From: Sporosarcina sp. P34 | GTDB taxonomy: Bacteria > Bacillota > Bacilli > Bacillales_A > Planococcaceae | DNA length: 64,000 bases | Assembly (NCBI RefSeq): GCF_002743375.1 | Contig: NZ_PDZC01000002.1 | Span: forward strand, 124,001-188,000 | Direction of reading: 5' to 3' | Part shown: in pieces, positions 25,695 through 35,335 of the stretch | Numbering within the stretch: position 1 is the stretch's first letter | Layout of the letters: the number at the start of each line of letters is the position of its first letter | Notes under the pieces: generated by a model | Seen by the model: the letters and a program-made list of their open reading frames with translations, nothing else | The model's database searches: none | Told to the model about the DNA's origin: nothing | Made by a program: the position numbers and the translations under genes

Positions 25695-26637
25695 AGGCTT
25701 TCCCCCTAAACAACAAGAACAGGAAGATTGCGCTTCCGATGACACCGACCATTAAACTGATCGAGATTTCATATGGGAAGATGATAATCCTGCCTAGAAT
25801 GTCACAGATAAGAAGGAATATCGCGCCTAGCAATGCAGTATGCGGCAACGTCTTTTGTAGATGGTCCCCTTTAAAGATCGAGACAATGTTCGGAATGATT
25901 AACCCTAGGAATGGAATTAATCCCACTGTCAATACAACCGTTGTCGTAATTAATGCGACTAGGATCAATCCGATATTGACGATACTCTTATAAGCGAGTC
26001 CTAGGTTTTTGGAAAAGTCTTCTCCCATACCTGCCACTGTAAATCGATTCGCATATAAATATGTAATGATCAACACAGGTATACTAATATACAAAAGTTC
26101 ATAACGACCTTTCATGATCATGGAAAAGTCTCCTTGAAGCCAAGCAGACATATTCTGGATCACGTTTGCTTTAAATGCAAAAAATGTGGAGATGGAAGAC
26201 AAGATATTCCCGAACATCAATCCAACAAGCGGAATGAAGATCGCATCTTTAAATTTAATACGGTCAAGAATTTGCATAAACAAGAAAGTGCCTAGTAAGG
26301 CGAATGTGAACGATACCGCCATTTTTTCTAATAATGTTGCGTTAGTAAATATCAACATAGACACTAGGATTCCCAGTTTAGTCGCATCCAACGTTCCTGC
26401 CGTGGTGGGAGATACGAATTTATTGCGGCTCAGTTGTTGCATAATCAAACCTGCAATACTCATACCCGCGCCTGCAAGTACTATCGCAACCAATCGAGGA
26501 ACTCGACTAATCAAGAATATTTCTGTTGCTTCAGAGCGCCAGTCCAATAGGTCCGCTGGTGTGATTCGGCTTGCACCGACAAACAGCGAGAGAAATGATA
26601 AAAGTACAACTGCTGTAATTAAGTAACGTTTCTTCAT
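25687..26637 (-). CDS. yclN: Siderophore ABC transporter permease, YclN-like
   Basis: The 316-residue FecCD-type permease is the first gene of the operon. It shows SRVPRLVAIVLAGAGMSIAGL and AGMGEDFSKNLGLAYKSIV, which are typical of this family. The ATG at 26635-26637 (MKKRYLIT) has CGGAG 6 nt upstream and gives the same length as YclN. Two Fur boxes lie in the region directly upstream. Confidence 0.92.
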   Translation of the reverse strand: MKKRYLITAVVLLSFLSLFVGASRITPADLLDWRSEATEIFLISRVPRLVAIVLAGAGMSIAGLIMQQLSRNKFVSPTTAGTLDATKLGILVSMLIFTNATLLEKMAVSFTFALLGTFLFMQILDRIKFKDAIFIPLVGLMFGNILSSISTFFAFKANVIQNMSAWLQGDFSMIMKGRYELLYISIPVLIITYLYANRFTVAGMGEDFSKNLGLAYKSIVNIGLILVALITTTVVLTVGLIPFLGLIIPNIVSIFKGDHLQKTLPHTALLGAIFLLICDILGRIIIFPYEISISLMVGVIGSAIFLFLLFRGKAYA

Positions 26638-26679
26638 GAAGAACTCCGATATCGAATATTTGAGCATTTCTCACTTAAA

Positions 26680-26694
26680 TGAAAATGATTATCA
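26680..26694 (-). promoter_or_regulatory. Fur box 1 of the siderophore operon
   Basis: TGAAAATGATTATCA differs at one position from the Bacillus 7-1-7 Fur consensus TGATAATNATTATCA, and lies 43-57 nt upstream of yclN. Confidence 0.88.
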
Positions 26695-26745
26695 TTCGCT
26701 CAATAACAACATTACCGCGTTTAACATATGATGTCAATATCTAAA

Positions 26746-26760
26746 TGAAAATCGTTATCA
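26746..26760 (-). promoter_or_regulatory. Fur box 2 of the siderophore operon
   Basis: TGAAAATCGTTATCA is a second match to the Fur consensus with two to three differences, 66 bp further upstream. Two sites suggest tight iron repression, with the promoter between or overlapping them. Confidence 0.7.
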
Positions 26761-26830
26761 ATACTTTTCGGTAATTTGATAGTACGAGATGTAAAAACTG
26801 TTATGTAACTATATAAAAACATTTAAAAAT

Positions 26831-26859
26831 ACCGTTTTCCATATGACACGGAAAACGGT
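26831..26859 (-). terminator. Terminator of the DUF6612-like lipoprotein gene
   Basis: ACCGTTTTCC pairs perfectly with GGAAAACGGT around a 9-nt loop, followed on the minus strand by ATTTTTA. Confidence 0.8.
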
Positions 26860-26866
26860 ACATCCT

Positions 26867-27730
26867 TTACTGCTGATTTATTCCTGAATCCATTTTTTGA
26901 GCATTATCAATTATTTCTTTCGGTATTTTGATTTCATCAATCTCATTAATCTTTGTCATCGTCCCTGTAACATTCTGTGTGACTTTAATTTTTTGACCTT
27001 GCTCGTCCATAGTCATGATCATATCCATGTCAAAGTCTTTTGTGAAGAAGGTCTTTTTATCAATGCTGAATTGTAGATTGATCTTTTCCACTTTCATATC
27101 CGTCTCTTCCAGCATCGCTTCATCTGTTCCTGCCGGCATATTCTTCCCCAGCATTTCTTTCATTAGTCCACTGAACTTTTCACCGGATCCTTCCAATGTC
27201 AGAACGTATTCATCATGGGTTTCTTCAAATATAAAATCCTTTGCATATTCTTTATACATAGAAAAGTCCACTGGTGATTCGGTCACTCCAGCCATTTGAC
27301 CGGTGACTTCTTTATACATGTCATTCGGCAGTTTAACCCATCTGCCTGATTGTGGATCTTTCATGAAGAAGCCTTCTTCTGTCATATATTGTTCTATTGC
27401 CATTTCTTCACCGCCAACTTGCATATTCATCGTTTGACGCATAGCGAGTGGTTCAAGAATCATATCCATATCAATCGTTGAAGTAATTTCTTGCTTCTCA
27501 TCCCCCATTTCTAACGTTTGCAAGATTTCCATATCAGAATGCATACTTTGTTGTGTTTCTGCTGCTGCATTCGCTTTTTTCATTACTTCACCGGCTGTCA
27601 GTTCGCTCTTTACGACGACTTCTTCTTTTTTCCCTGTAAGAGGATTTTCTTTAGGTACAGCAGTTTGACCGCAGGCACTTAATACAAATGCTAGGATTCC
27701 TGCTGCACAAATTATTGTCCATTTTTTCAT
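26867..27730 (-). CDS. DUF6612-like secreted lipoprotein
   Basis: The 287-residue protein has a lipoprotein signal with lipobox LSAC and then a domain with repeated beta-type segments (ITSTIDMDMILEPLAMRQTMNM, LTLEGSGEKFSGLMKEML, ITMDEQGQKIKVTQNVTG). This resembles the DUF6612/LppX-like lipoproteins of Firmicutes, which adopt a fold for binding hydrophobic ligands. Function is unknown. The ATG at 27728-27730 has AAGGAG 11 nt upstream. It lies alone with its own terminator. Confidence 0.75.
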   Translation of the reverse strand: MKKWTIICAAGILAFVLSACGQTAVPKENPLTGKKEEVVVKSELTAGEVMKKANAAAETQQSMHSDMEILQTLEMGDEKQEITSTIDMDMILEPLAMRQTMNMQVGGEEMAIEQYMTEEGFFMKDPQSGRWVKLPNDMYKEVTGQMAGVTESPVDFSMYKEYAKDFIFEETHDEYVLTLEGSGEKFSGLMKEMLGKNMPAGTDEAMLEETDMKVEKINLQFSIDKKTFFTKDFDMDMIMTMDEQGQKIKVTQNVTGTMTKINEIDEIKIPKEIIDNAQKMDSGINQQ

Positions 27731-27955
27731 ACAGTCCATCACTCCTTATATTTTCCTTGCGAAGGTTTATGATTAATTAAGAAAAAACCTTCAGATCCAC
27801 CTTTGTATAGTAAGCATGAAGAATAAAGTACTGTGAAAAAGAAGGATATAGTAAGTCTATTTTATTATTTCTATTCAAGATGTTTAGATTTTTGTAATTC
27901 GGGCAAACTAGAAGCATCCCACCCCCTTTCTCTTCTTATAAAGATAAAAGGATTT

Positions 27956-27987
27956 GGCTGCATGCATTACGCATGCAGCCTTTTTTT
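27956..27987 (+). terminator. Strong hairpin with T run on the plus strand, next to hflX end
   Basis: GGCTGCATGC and GCATGCAGCC form a perfect 10-bp stem with a 5-nt loop followed by seven T on the plus strand. hflX ends just to the right on the opposite strand and has only AAATCC after the stem in its own direction, so the T run points the other way. The 225 nt to its left contain no convincing gene. Confidence 0.75.
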
Positions 27988-27991
27988 ACGG

Positions 27992-29260
27992 TCACTTCAA
28001 AATAAATTCTTGAAGACGTTCACATTCACTTTCGGGCATTTCCACAGTCATCACTGTTCCTTCTTCTTCGTATGCCGTATCTTTAATCGAAGCATTTTCA
28101 TTGAGATGGGCAACGATTTCTCCACGATCGTATGGAATCATCAATTTACACGTGACATATTGTCGAAATAAGTTTTGTTGGATCAAAGTTAACAATTCAG
28201 GAATACCTTTATTTTCGGCAACTGACATCCAAATACTCTGATCCTTTACACGCGGATAGGAGATTTCGGTCAAGTCCGATTTATTATATATATTGATGGT
28301 AGGGATACTTTTTACACCAATATCTCCTAATGTTTCGTTGGTAACATCCATCATATGACCATGTTCTTCGTCGGAAACATCCACAACATGCAGCAGTAAG
28401 TCCGCATTCTTGGCTTCTTCTAGTGTCGAACGGAATGCTTGGACAAGATGGTGAGGGAGTTTGGAAACGAACCCTACGGTATCCGTTAAAATAAATTCTT
28501 TTTTATCTTGCAGTTTGATTTTTCTTACAGCAGTTTCAAGCGTTGCGAACAGCATATCTTTTTCACTGACTTCTTTGGATTCATCTACATCTGTATATTG
28601 CAACAATCGGTTCATCAACGTGGATTTCCCAGCGTTCGTATAACCCACAATCGACACAACAGGTATGCCGCTTCTGACACGCTGTTTTCGCTGTGTTTCA
28701 CGTTGATCACTCACATGCTCGAGTTCTCGGCGAAGTTTCGCAATCTGATCTTCGATTTTCCGTCGGTCAAGCTCAAGCTTCGTTTCACCGGCTCCTTTAT
28801 TTTGTAAGCCGCCTCCTGTTCCGCCACCTTGTCTACTGAGTGAAGCCCGAAGTCCAACAAGTCTCGGCAATGTATATTGCAGTTGCGCCAATTCAACTTG
28901 CATCTGCGCCTCGCGATTGCGTGCCCGTCTCGCAAAAATATCCAATATAAGCATAGTACGGTCAATGATTTTACATTCTAGATCTCTCTCAAGATTTCGC
29001 AATTGGGAAGGTGATAATTCATCATTGAAAATTAGTAAATTTGCTTCAGAATCCTCATATACACTACGGATTTCATCAATCTTGCCTCTTCCAATATATG
29101 TAGATGGATTTTTCCTTTCCAAATTCTGTGTCACTTCACCTAGGACTTCCACATCGATTGCTTCCGCCAAATTCTTTAATTCTTCCATCGCATATTCAAA
29201 GTGCAAATCCTTCTGTTCGTGCACGCCAACTATTATGGCCTTTTCAATTAACACATCCAT
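27992..29260 (-). CDS. hflX: Ribosome-associated GTPase HflX
   Basis: The 422-residue protein has the N-terminal HflX domain with the glycine-rich GGGTGGGLQNKGAGETKLE loop, then a GTPase domain with G1 (GYTNAGKST), G3 (DTVGF) and G4 (NKSD) motifs. HflX binds the 50S subunit and rescues stalled ribosomes, for example after heat or antibiotic stress. Start is ATG with GGGGGAG upstream. Confidence 0.95.
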   Translation of the reverse strand: MDVLIEKAIIVGVHEQKDLHFEYAMEELKNLAEAIDVEVLGEVTQNLERKNPSTYIGRGKIDEIRSVYEDSEANLLIFNDELSPSQLRNLERDLECKIIDRTMLILDIFARRARNREAQMQVELAQLQYTLPRLVGLRASLSRQGGGTGGGLQNKGAGETKLELDRRKIEDQIAKLRRELEHVSDQRETQRKQRVRSGIPVVSIVGYTNAGKSTLMNRLLQYTDVDESKEVSEKDMLFATLETAVRKIKLQDKKEFILTDTVGFVSKLPHHLVQAFRSTLEEAKNADLLLHVVDVSDEEHGHMMDVTNETLGDIGVKSIPTINIYNKSDLTEISYPRVKDQSIWMSVAENKGIPELLTLIQQNLFRQYVTCKLMIPYDRGEIVAHLNENASIKDTAYEEEGTVMTVEMPESECERLQEFILK

Positions 29261-29340
29261 GCTAGCACTCCCCCTGACATCTTTATATATAGTGTACCCG
29301 GCGTTCTGTTTACTAATCGTTCGTTGTGAAATGTATCGCT

Positions 29341-29544
29341 GCCAACCGTCTCCAGTTTGCTGATCATGAAAGTATTGTGCGGTAAGCGGCTGATCCGGTG
29401 CCGCTATTCTTGCTTTGTCTTCGTCTTCTACGGTTCGTCATTCGATATGTACATTGTCAGCATACAATAACGCATTCGCTGTTCCAAAGCTTTCATGCTG
29501 TGTGGATTATCCTACGCGAAATAAACAAGGTGGTCGAGTTTCAT
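29341..29544 (-). pseudogene. Decayed VOC/glyoxalase-like family gene
   Basis: A good GGAGGGG ribosome binding site lies 8 nt before an ATG that reads MKLDHLVYFA, then a TAG stop and DNP. After an apparent deletion and frameshift the text continues QHESFGTANALLYADNVHIE, a TGA where a Trp is expected, and RTVEDEDKARIAAPDQ-PLTAQYFHD. These pieces line up in order with Bacillales VOC proteins that begin MKxDHLVxF and contain GGQHExWGTxNxLLY. Two stops and one deletion indicate recent decay. It sits just upstream of hflX. Confidence 0.75.
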
Positions 29545-29747
29545 AGTAAGCAACCCCTCCCAAATAAATGATGTTCTTCTATTCTATCAAACCTGTCCTA
29601 TCAATCGAGTTCTCTACCTCTCTTAGTATGAGATCAACTACAGTCAAAATAAGCTTCAGTGTTTCCCGAAAGGTCAGAATAGTGTAGGATAAAAGAAGAG
29701 TTTCAGGAAGATAAATGTCCTGATGAATACGAATGCGGAGGGATTGT

Positions 29748-30479
29748 ATGGTAATCGATTTATTAAAATCTCACTCATCGGTTCGACGTTATAAAGATGA
29801 ACCGATTTCAAGAGAGACAGTGATTGAACTAATTAAAGCGGGTCAACACGCAGCCAGTTCTCACTTTGTGCAAGCATGTACCGTAATGTATGTAACGGAC
29901 ACGGAAAAACGTGGGCAGTTGGCCGAACTATCCAAGAATCGCCGTCAATTCTACACAGCTGGCGCAGTATTAGTATTTTGTATGGACTATAACCGATTAT
30001 CTCACGCCGCTCGTTTACATGGTCAAGAAATTGACTATACAGTAGCGGAGAATGTGCTAGTTGGTGCAATCGACGTTGGTTTATTCTCTCAAAATGTCGT
30101 TATTGCTGCCGAATCAAAAGGCTACGGCATTTGCTATATCGGTGGTGTACGAAATGCAATGGAAGAAATTTCAGAAGTACTGGAATTGCCAAAAGGCGTT
30201 GTGCCTCTATTTGGATTGTCCATCGGCATTCCAAATGAATCCAATGAGGTCAAACCGCGTTTACCTGTAGAAGCCGTCTTGCATGAAAACACGTATAACG
30301 AAGATCAGTATAAGGATCTATTGCCAGCATATGACGAAATAATGAAAGAATACTATGCGAGCCGTGATACCAATCAGCGTGATGCGATGTGGACGAAAGA
30401 AATGGCAGATTTCCTTGAGACACCAAGAAGAACGGATCTCGAGGCTTTCTTACAAAAACAAGGATTCCTATTGAACTGA
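29748..30479 (+). CDS. NADPH-dependent nitro/flavin reductase (NfrA family)
   Basis: The 243-residue nitroreductase-fold protein has HSSVRRYKDEPISRETV near the start, the FMN-binding GLFSQNVVIAAESKGYGICYIGG segment and a C-terminal extension of about 60 residues typical of NfrA-type enzymes. It likely uses FMN and NADPH to reduce nitro, azo or flavin substrates. ATG at 29748 is chosen because GGAGG lies 8 nt upstream. The methyltransferase gene follows after 22 nt. Confidence 0.88.
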   Translation: MVIDLLKSHSSVRRYKDEPISRETVIELIKAGQHAASSHFVQACTVMYVTDTEKRGQLAELSKNRRQFYTAGAVLVFCMDYNRLSHAARLHGQEIDYTVAENVLVGAIDVGLFSQNVVIAAESKGYGICYIGGVRNAMEEISEVLELPKGVVPLFGLSIGIPNESNEVKPRLPVEAVLHENTYNEDQYKDLLPAYDEIMKEYYASRDTNQRDAMWTKEMADFLETPRRTDLEAFLQKQGFLLN

Positions 30480-30501
30480 AGAAAGACAGGAGTGTCAAAC
30501 G

Positions 30502-31698
30502 ATGTCAGTAGATGACGTGCTGGAACTACTCCAGCGACGCATGACAGATGGAACATTCATTCGGGCCACTATTAGCGGGCCACGAATGAAATCCAATGAT
30601 GTAAAACGAATTAAATTAAAGCCGCTTGAATTAAAAGGCCAATTTTATATTCAATTTGAATATCAGCATGAACGTATTCTCAAGCATGTTAATGTAGCAC
30701 TTGAAGACGTGGCGCAACCATTGTATGACGCTTTGGAAAACTTCAAGCAATTCCATGTTGATTTATCAGATGAAACGATGCAGATTCAACTATCCAAGAA
30801 GATGAAAGTGTCGATCAAACGAATTTTTCTCGATACGGAAAAGACAGTCGACTATGCGCATAATCGGACGAAGAATTACGCTTTACATGAAGGTACCCCC
30901 TACCCATTTCTCATTCGTCTAGGCGTTCAAACACCGGAAGGTAAAGTTAAAAATCAAAAACATGATAAGTTTCGTCAGATTAATCGCTTTGTTGAACTGA
31001 TTGATGACACGCTTTCTCACTTGCCGAAAGACCGTCCGATCCGTATTTTGGATTTCGGATCCGGTAAATCTTATTTGACGTTCGCATTGTATCATTACTT
31101 ACGGATCGAAAAAGGTCTCGATATTCGAGTAACGGGATTGGATCTAAAAAAGGAAGTCATTGAAGAATGCCAGGAAATTGCACGTGATTTGCAATACGAT
31201 CAGCTAGAGTTTCTAGTAGGCGATATTAATGAATATGATGGGGATACTGCAGTCGATATGGTCGTCACGCTTCACGCATGTGACGTGGCAACGGATATGG
31301 CATTGGCTAAAGCCGTCAGCTGGGGAGCTTCAGTCATCCTATCTGTTCCTTGTTGTCAGCATGAGCTGTTTTCACAAGTTCAAGCCCCTGCACTTGATAT
31401 CATGTTACAACATGGATTAGTGAAAGAACGTTTTGCTGCACTCGCAACCGATTCTATCCGTGCGGAATTGCTTACATTAGTTGGCTATGAATCCCAACTT
31501 GTGGAGTTCATCGATATGGAGCATACACCGAAGAACATCTTGATACGTGCCTACCGAAATGATAAAAAGCCAACTCCAGGGCAAATTGATCGTTACGCGG
31601 CCTTCAGGAATATGTTGCAGGCTAAGCCTTTCTTGGAAAATGAACTGAAGCATTTGCTAAGTTTTCTACCGGCACATGACAATCAGACCCTATCATAA
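30502..31698 (+). CDS. SAM-dependent methyltransferase, GSTCD-like
   Basis: The 398-residue protein has a SAM-binding motif I (ILDFGSGKSYLTFALYHYL), an acidic motif (VTGLDLKKEVI) and the LHACDVATD and VPCCQHE signatures seen in the GSTCD-type methyltransferases. The N-terminal 170 residues are a separate domain. The methylated substrate is unknown; a role on RNA or protein is possible. It forms an operon with the nitroreductase gene and ends in a terminator shared with patB. Confidence 0.8.
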   Translation: MSVDDVLELLQRRMTDGTFIRATISGPRMKSNDVKRIKLKPLELKGQFYIQFEYQHERILKHVNVALEDVAQPLYDALENFKQFHVDLSDETMQIQLSKKMKVSIKRIFLDTEKTVDYAHNRTKNYALHEGTPYPFLIRLGVQTPEGKVKNQKHDKFRQINRFVELIDDTLSHLPKDRPIRILDFGSGKSYLTFALYHYLRIEKGLDIRVTGLDLKKEVIEECQEIARDLQYDQLEFLVGDINEYDGDTAVDMVVTLHACDVATDMALAKAVSWGASVILSVPCCQHELFSQVQAPALDIMLQHGLVKERFAALATDSIRAELLTLVGYESQLVEFIDMEHTPKNILIRAYRNDKKPTPGQIDRYAAFRNMLQAKPFLENELKHLLSFLPAHDNQTLS

Positions 31699-31700
31699 CG

Positions 31701-31747
31701 AAAAAGATCGCCGCAATGTCCTATTACGACAATGTGGCGATCTTTTT
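31701..31747. terminator. Bidirectional terminator between the methyltransferase gene and patB
   Basis: AAAAAGATCGCC and GGCGATCTTTTT form the base of the stem, with an imperfect CAATGTC/GACAATG upper part. It works in both directions. Confidence 0.8.
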
Positions 31748-31754
31748 ATCTATC

Positions 31755-32939
31755 TTAAGATTGCGGTAAATGCTCAATAATGCTATCCACCGCTTGCTTA
31801 ATATAGTGCGGTTTCGTGCCAAGATTTAAACGAATGAAGCCTTTTGAGTTTTTCCCAAACCACTCTCCGTAGTCGATTGCCAGTTTACATGTATCTTGCA
31901 CAAATTCTTTTACACCGTCTGGTTGGATATGTGCACGCAAGTCGATCCACAATAAATACGTCCCTTCCAACGGTGTAACGATTAACTTGGGCGCATGCTT
32001 TGCGAACTGTTCGACCGCATAACGTTCATTTGATTTAACGACTTCTCGTAATCCTTCAAGCCAGTCTGAACCATGATTATAAGCCGCCTCTGCAGCCGTC
32101 ATACCTAGCATATTTACTTCTGTTTGACTAACAGATTTCACAAACGTATCGAACTGCTTTAGCAACGCTTTATTTTCAATAATAATCTGTGATGTCAACA
32201 AGCCCGCTAAGTTGAATGTTTTGGAAGCCGATGTAACGGTAATGACACGCTCAGCGTACTTCCCTTCAGCAACGATTGCAGAGGGGATATGTGTGTGATT
32301 ACCAAACGTCATATCATGATGGATCTCATCCGACACTACTAATACGTCATGCTTTTCACAGATCGACAAAAGCTTCTCCGCTTCCTCTGCCGTCCACACA
32401 CGACCAACGGGATTATGCGGTGTACAATGAATGAATAATTTTACGTCATTCTCCACTATTTGCTTCTCAAAGTCTTCAATATCAATCGTGTAAATACCGG
32501 CTGTATTAATGAGCTCACTGCTAATCAGTGTGCGGCCAGTATCTTTCACTGCGTTGGCGAAAGGATAATAGACCGGAGACAGGATAATCACGGCTTCTGT
32601 AGGTTTCGTAAAGGCATTAACAAACCAGTATAACGCGGTTACGACGCCCGTTGAAAAACGCATCCATTCCTCTTTCACTTCATATCCATGATGCTCACGC
32701 TCCCACTTAATAAACGCTTCAAAATACGATTCAGGTGCATATGTATAGCCGAACACCCCAAAGTCCACTTTTTCTTTCAACGCTTCTATCACTTGCTCTG
32801 GAGCCTTAAACTCCATATCCGCTACCCAAGCCGCAAGTAAATCTGCATCTCCAAAACGTTCCTCAAGCTTGTCCCACTTCAGCGAGTTTGTACCCTTTCG
32901 ATCAATTGCATAACGTTCCAAAAACTCTTCTTTATTCAT
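31755..32939 (-). CDS. patB: Cystathionine beta-lyase, MalY/PatB family aminotransferase fold
   Basis: The 394-residue PLP enzyme has the PatB start (YAIDRKGTNSLKWD), AAWVADMEFKAP, the PLP-phosphate and lysine region TVTSASKTFNLAGL, and HNPVGRVW. PatB cleaves cystathionine to homocysteine in methionine synthesis; related members act as aminotransferases or regulators. It is a single-gene unit here. Confidence 0.9.
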   Translation of the reverse strand: MNKEEFLERYAIDRKGTNSLKWDKLEERFGDADLLAAWVADMEFKAPEQVIEALKEKVDFGVFGYTYAPESYFEAFIKWEREHHGYEVKEEWMRFSTGVVTALYWFVNAFTKPTEAVIILSPVYYPFANAVKDTGRTLISSELINTAGIYTIDIEDFEKQIVENDVKLFIHCTPHNPVGRVWTAEEAEKLLSICEKHDVLVVSDEIHHDMTFGNHTHIPSAIVAEGKYAERVITVTSASKTFNLAGLLTSQIIIENKALLKQFDTFVKSVSQTEVNMLGMTAAEAAYNHGSDWLEGLREVVKSNERYAVEQFAKHAPKLIVTPLEGTYLLWIDLRAHIQPDGVKEFVQDTCKLAIDYGEWFGKNSKGFIRLNLGTKPHYIKQAVDSIIEHLPQS

Positions 32940-33085
32940 ATAGAAACCTCCACTTTTATCAATTTCATAACTGTCAATCTATTCCGATTGTATCATATGT
33001 CTCCATTTGCTTCCTCCGTTGTTGTTATGAATTATTTTGGGGTATACTAGAGTATTGAAGCAACATGTAGTTGGAGGTCATGAAG

Positions 33086-35314
33086 GTGAGAAAATGGAAT
33101 ACCGCAACACTTTTACTAGCACTACTTTTCGTTTGTTCCATACAGTCTGTCAGCGCACAAACGACAGATGTAAAATATATAGATGTTCCGGATCATCACT
33201 GGGCGAAAAATGAAATCATGCAGCTGGATGACATGAAAATCATTACAGGCAATTTTGATATGCAGTTTCATCCTGAAACACCACTGACAAAGGGGCAGGC
33301 CGCTGTTTCTTTTTCTAAAATCTTCGGATCAAAATTTATCGATAAATCCTATGGCTTTTCAGATATTGCCTGGGGATCGGATAAAGGACGGTTTGCTTTG
33401 ACTGCCGTTGAAAACGGCTGGATTCAACCAAGCAGACGAGGTTTTTTCGGCTTTGATGAACCATTGACGAAGACGGAACTCTGGAATTCATTCATGACGG
33501 CTTTTGATATGGAAAAGGACTTTAGTAAAATAGTAGCCTCCAGCTGGCCCTCTAGTTCGGATCGGGCTACCTTACAAAACATTCCCATTTATACATTTCC
33601 TCAAGTGGAGGAGTTTCTTCAATACGGTGACTCGATTGTATCGAGAGCTTACTTTTCAAAAGCATTGCATCGGATACTAGTGGAAACTAATCGTATTAAA
33701 CAACCTAAGCGGTTTACACTTTCCACACCAGAAGAGTCCGGTCACTATAGAAAAAGCGTCCCCGAGACCTATTTAGGAAGTGTACCGTTCAATACTCACC
33801 CTCTTTATTTGCGCTCTGAGGAAACATTTGAATACAAAGACTTTACACAAACTAATTATGGGTTTTCACGTGATAGTGCGTATACATATGCTGTCGGAAA
33901 AGAAGGCGCTGAAATCAAATTGACAGTTCGTGAATTGCCTAACAAAGACGTATTTGTATTCTCGGAACTAACGAATCCAACTGACAAATCTATAACGGTG
34001 GAAGTACTTCAAAAGGAACAAGATATCGAACGGTTTGATCTTTTCCGCTATGATCGTTATCCACTCATGCGTGAAAATCTAGATCTGACGGATGCGGATA
34101 TGACAACTTATCCAACCGGCTTGCTGCGCTTTATCAAGACGGACGGTACTGTAGAAGAACGGATGATTGGACAGGCCTACCAATCAAAACAATTATCACT
34201 TCGCTATGATAATGATGAAGAAAGTGTTTCGCGTGAACTTATTGAAGAGCAAGAGAATTTCTCCTATGCGTTAGCCGGTAAAACGCTTTTATCATCCTAT
34301 ACACTACAAGCTAAAGCGGGCGAAATAGTGGATCACTGGTATGTAGATTCCGATGAGCAGTTGTTTAATTCAAAAGATGACCTATTCAAATGGATGAGAG
34401 AAACAAGTCAGAATCACAAGAAGCGCAATAAATGGTACACAGCTGAAGGCTCCTATAATAAACTGGCTGACTCAACGGAACCGATGCCCGTTTCAGGTCA
34501 AAACTACGGTCGTAATTTATTGATGCTAAAAGAAGATCGTGCATTGACGCTTTATCACGAAAATAAAGGGCGTTACTTTAAGAATCTAGTCTATAATGCC
34601 TTCGTCAACTTGAGAAACTTTAAAGAAAACAAAGACTACTGGGAAACAGAAGTAACCAGTACGTATCTTAAAAACTTATACGATATTCACGCTCCATTTA
34701 TTGATACGCGTTTTAATGAACAAATTGCTTTATTCTATTATAATAGCGGCGATGAGTTTGGAATTCCTTCTGCAAATGAACCACTGCGCGATTACGCTGA
34801 CCTTCTCGTTTCTCAGCAACGAAAAGGCAATATTATTCGAGTGGCTAGTGATGCCTATTACATTGCAGATTACTTTCCAATTAAACAGAAAGTCACTACC
34901 CATACATCCATGAATCATGCACTTGGTGGTATGAATATTTTACTTATGTCTTACCAGGAGTTCGGAGATTGGCGATATCTTCATACCGCCCGCAATGTTC
35001 AGCGAGCCATTGTCTATCAAAAAGATCAATGGATTCGCGACAACGGAGATATTTGGTACAAGATTTCTCCGGAATTCAATTTTGAGGGTGATGATTATAA
35101 ACATTTAACGCTGGAAGACTTGATTGACTCCTATCAACTTTGGCAACAAATCGATCCAATTTACTTGCCTACACTGAAGCAACTTATTATTTCTAAGGCC
35201 ACTTTCCTATCAAATGAAAAACTCGGCTATACGACGAAGATTAAAAATGGCTTGAAGAAAATTGGATTAGACGAGTATCTGCCCGATGGCGACGAAGTGA
35301 CGGACGCGTTATAA
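33086..35314 (+). CDS. S-layer-homology domain surface protein with C-terminal helical (C5-epimerase-like) domain
   Basis: The 742-residue protein has a signal peptide ending VSAQ, then an SLH-type repeat (YIDVPDHHWAKNEIMQL to KGQAAVSFSKIF) and a weaker second one (FSDIAWGSDKGRFALTAVENG to KTELWNSFMTAF), which would anchor it to the cell wall. The last 320 residues look all-helical (LLMLKEDRALTLYHENKG, RYLHTARNVQRAIVYQKDQW) and recall the glucuronyl C5-epimerase C-terminal toroid; this is weak similarity. The GTG at 33086 has GGAGG 8 nt upstream. Confidence 0.7.
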   Translation: MRKWNTATLLLALLFVCSIQSVSAQTTDVKYIDVPDHHWAKNEIMQLDDMKIITGNFDMQFHPETPLTKGQAAVSFSKIFGSKFIDKSYGFSDIAWGSDKGRFALTAVENGWIQPSRRGFFGFDEPLTKTELWNSFMTAFDMEKDFSKIVASSWPSSSDRATLQNIPIYTFPQVEEFLQYGDSIVSRAYFSKALHRILVETNRIKQPKRFTLSTPEESGHYRKSVPETYLGSVPFNTHPLYLRSEETFEYKDFTQTNYGFSRDSAYTYAVGKEGAEIKLTVRELPNKDVFVFSELTNPTDKSITVEVLQKEQDIERFDLFRYDRYPLMRENLDLTDADMTTYPTGLLRFIKTDGTVEERMIGQAYQSKQLSLRYDNDEESVSRELIEEQENFSYALAGKTLLSSYTLQAKAGEIVDHWYVDSDEQLFNSKDDLFKWMRETSQNHKKRNKWYTAEGSYNKLADSTEPMPVSGQNYGRNLLMLKEDRALTLYHENKGRYFKNLVYNAFVNLRNFKENKDYWETEVTSTYLKNLYDIHAPFIDTRFNEQIALFYYNSGDEFGIPSANEPLRDYADLLVSQQRKGNIIRVASDAYYIADYFPIKQKVTTHTSMNHALGGMNILLMSYQEFGDWRYLHTARNVQRAIVYQKDQWIRDNGDIWYKISPEFNFEGDDYKHLTLEDLIDSYQLWQQIDPIYLPTLKQLIISKATFLSNEKLGYTTKIKNGLKKIGLDEYLPDGDEVTDAL

Positions 35315-35335
35315 ATGATATAGACAGAGAAAAGA

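Noticed and set aside
27833-28171. Plus-strand open frame of 112 codons beginning MKKK
   Set aside because: Its second half is the antisense of the hflX end, composition is not protein-like, it lacks a ribosome binding site and it runs through the terminator hairpin.
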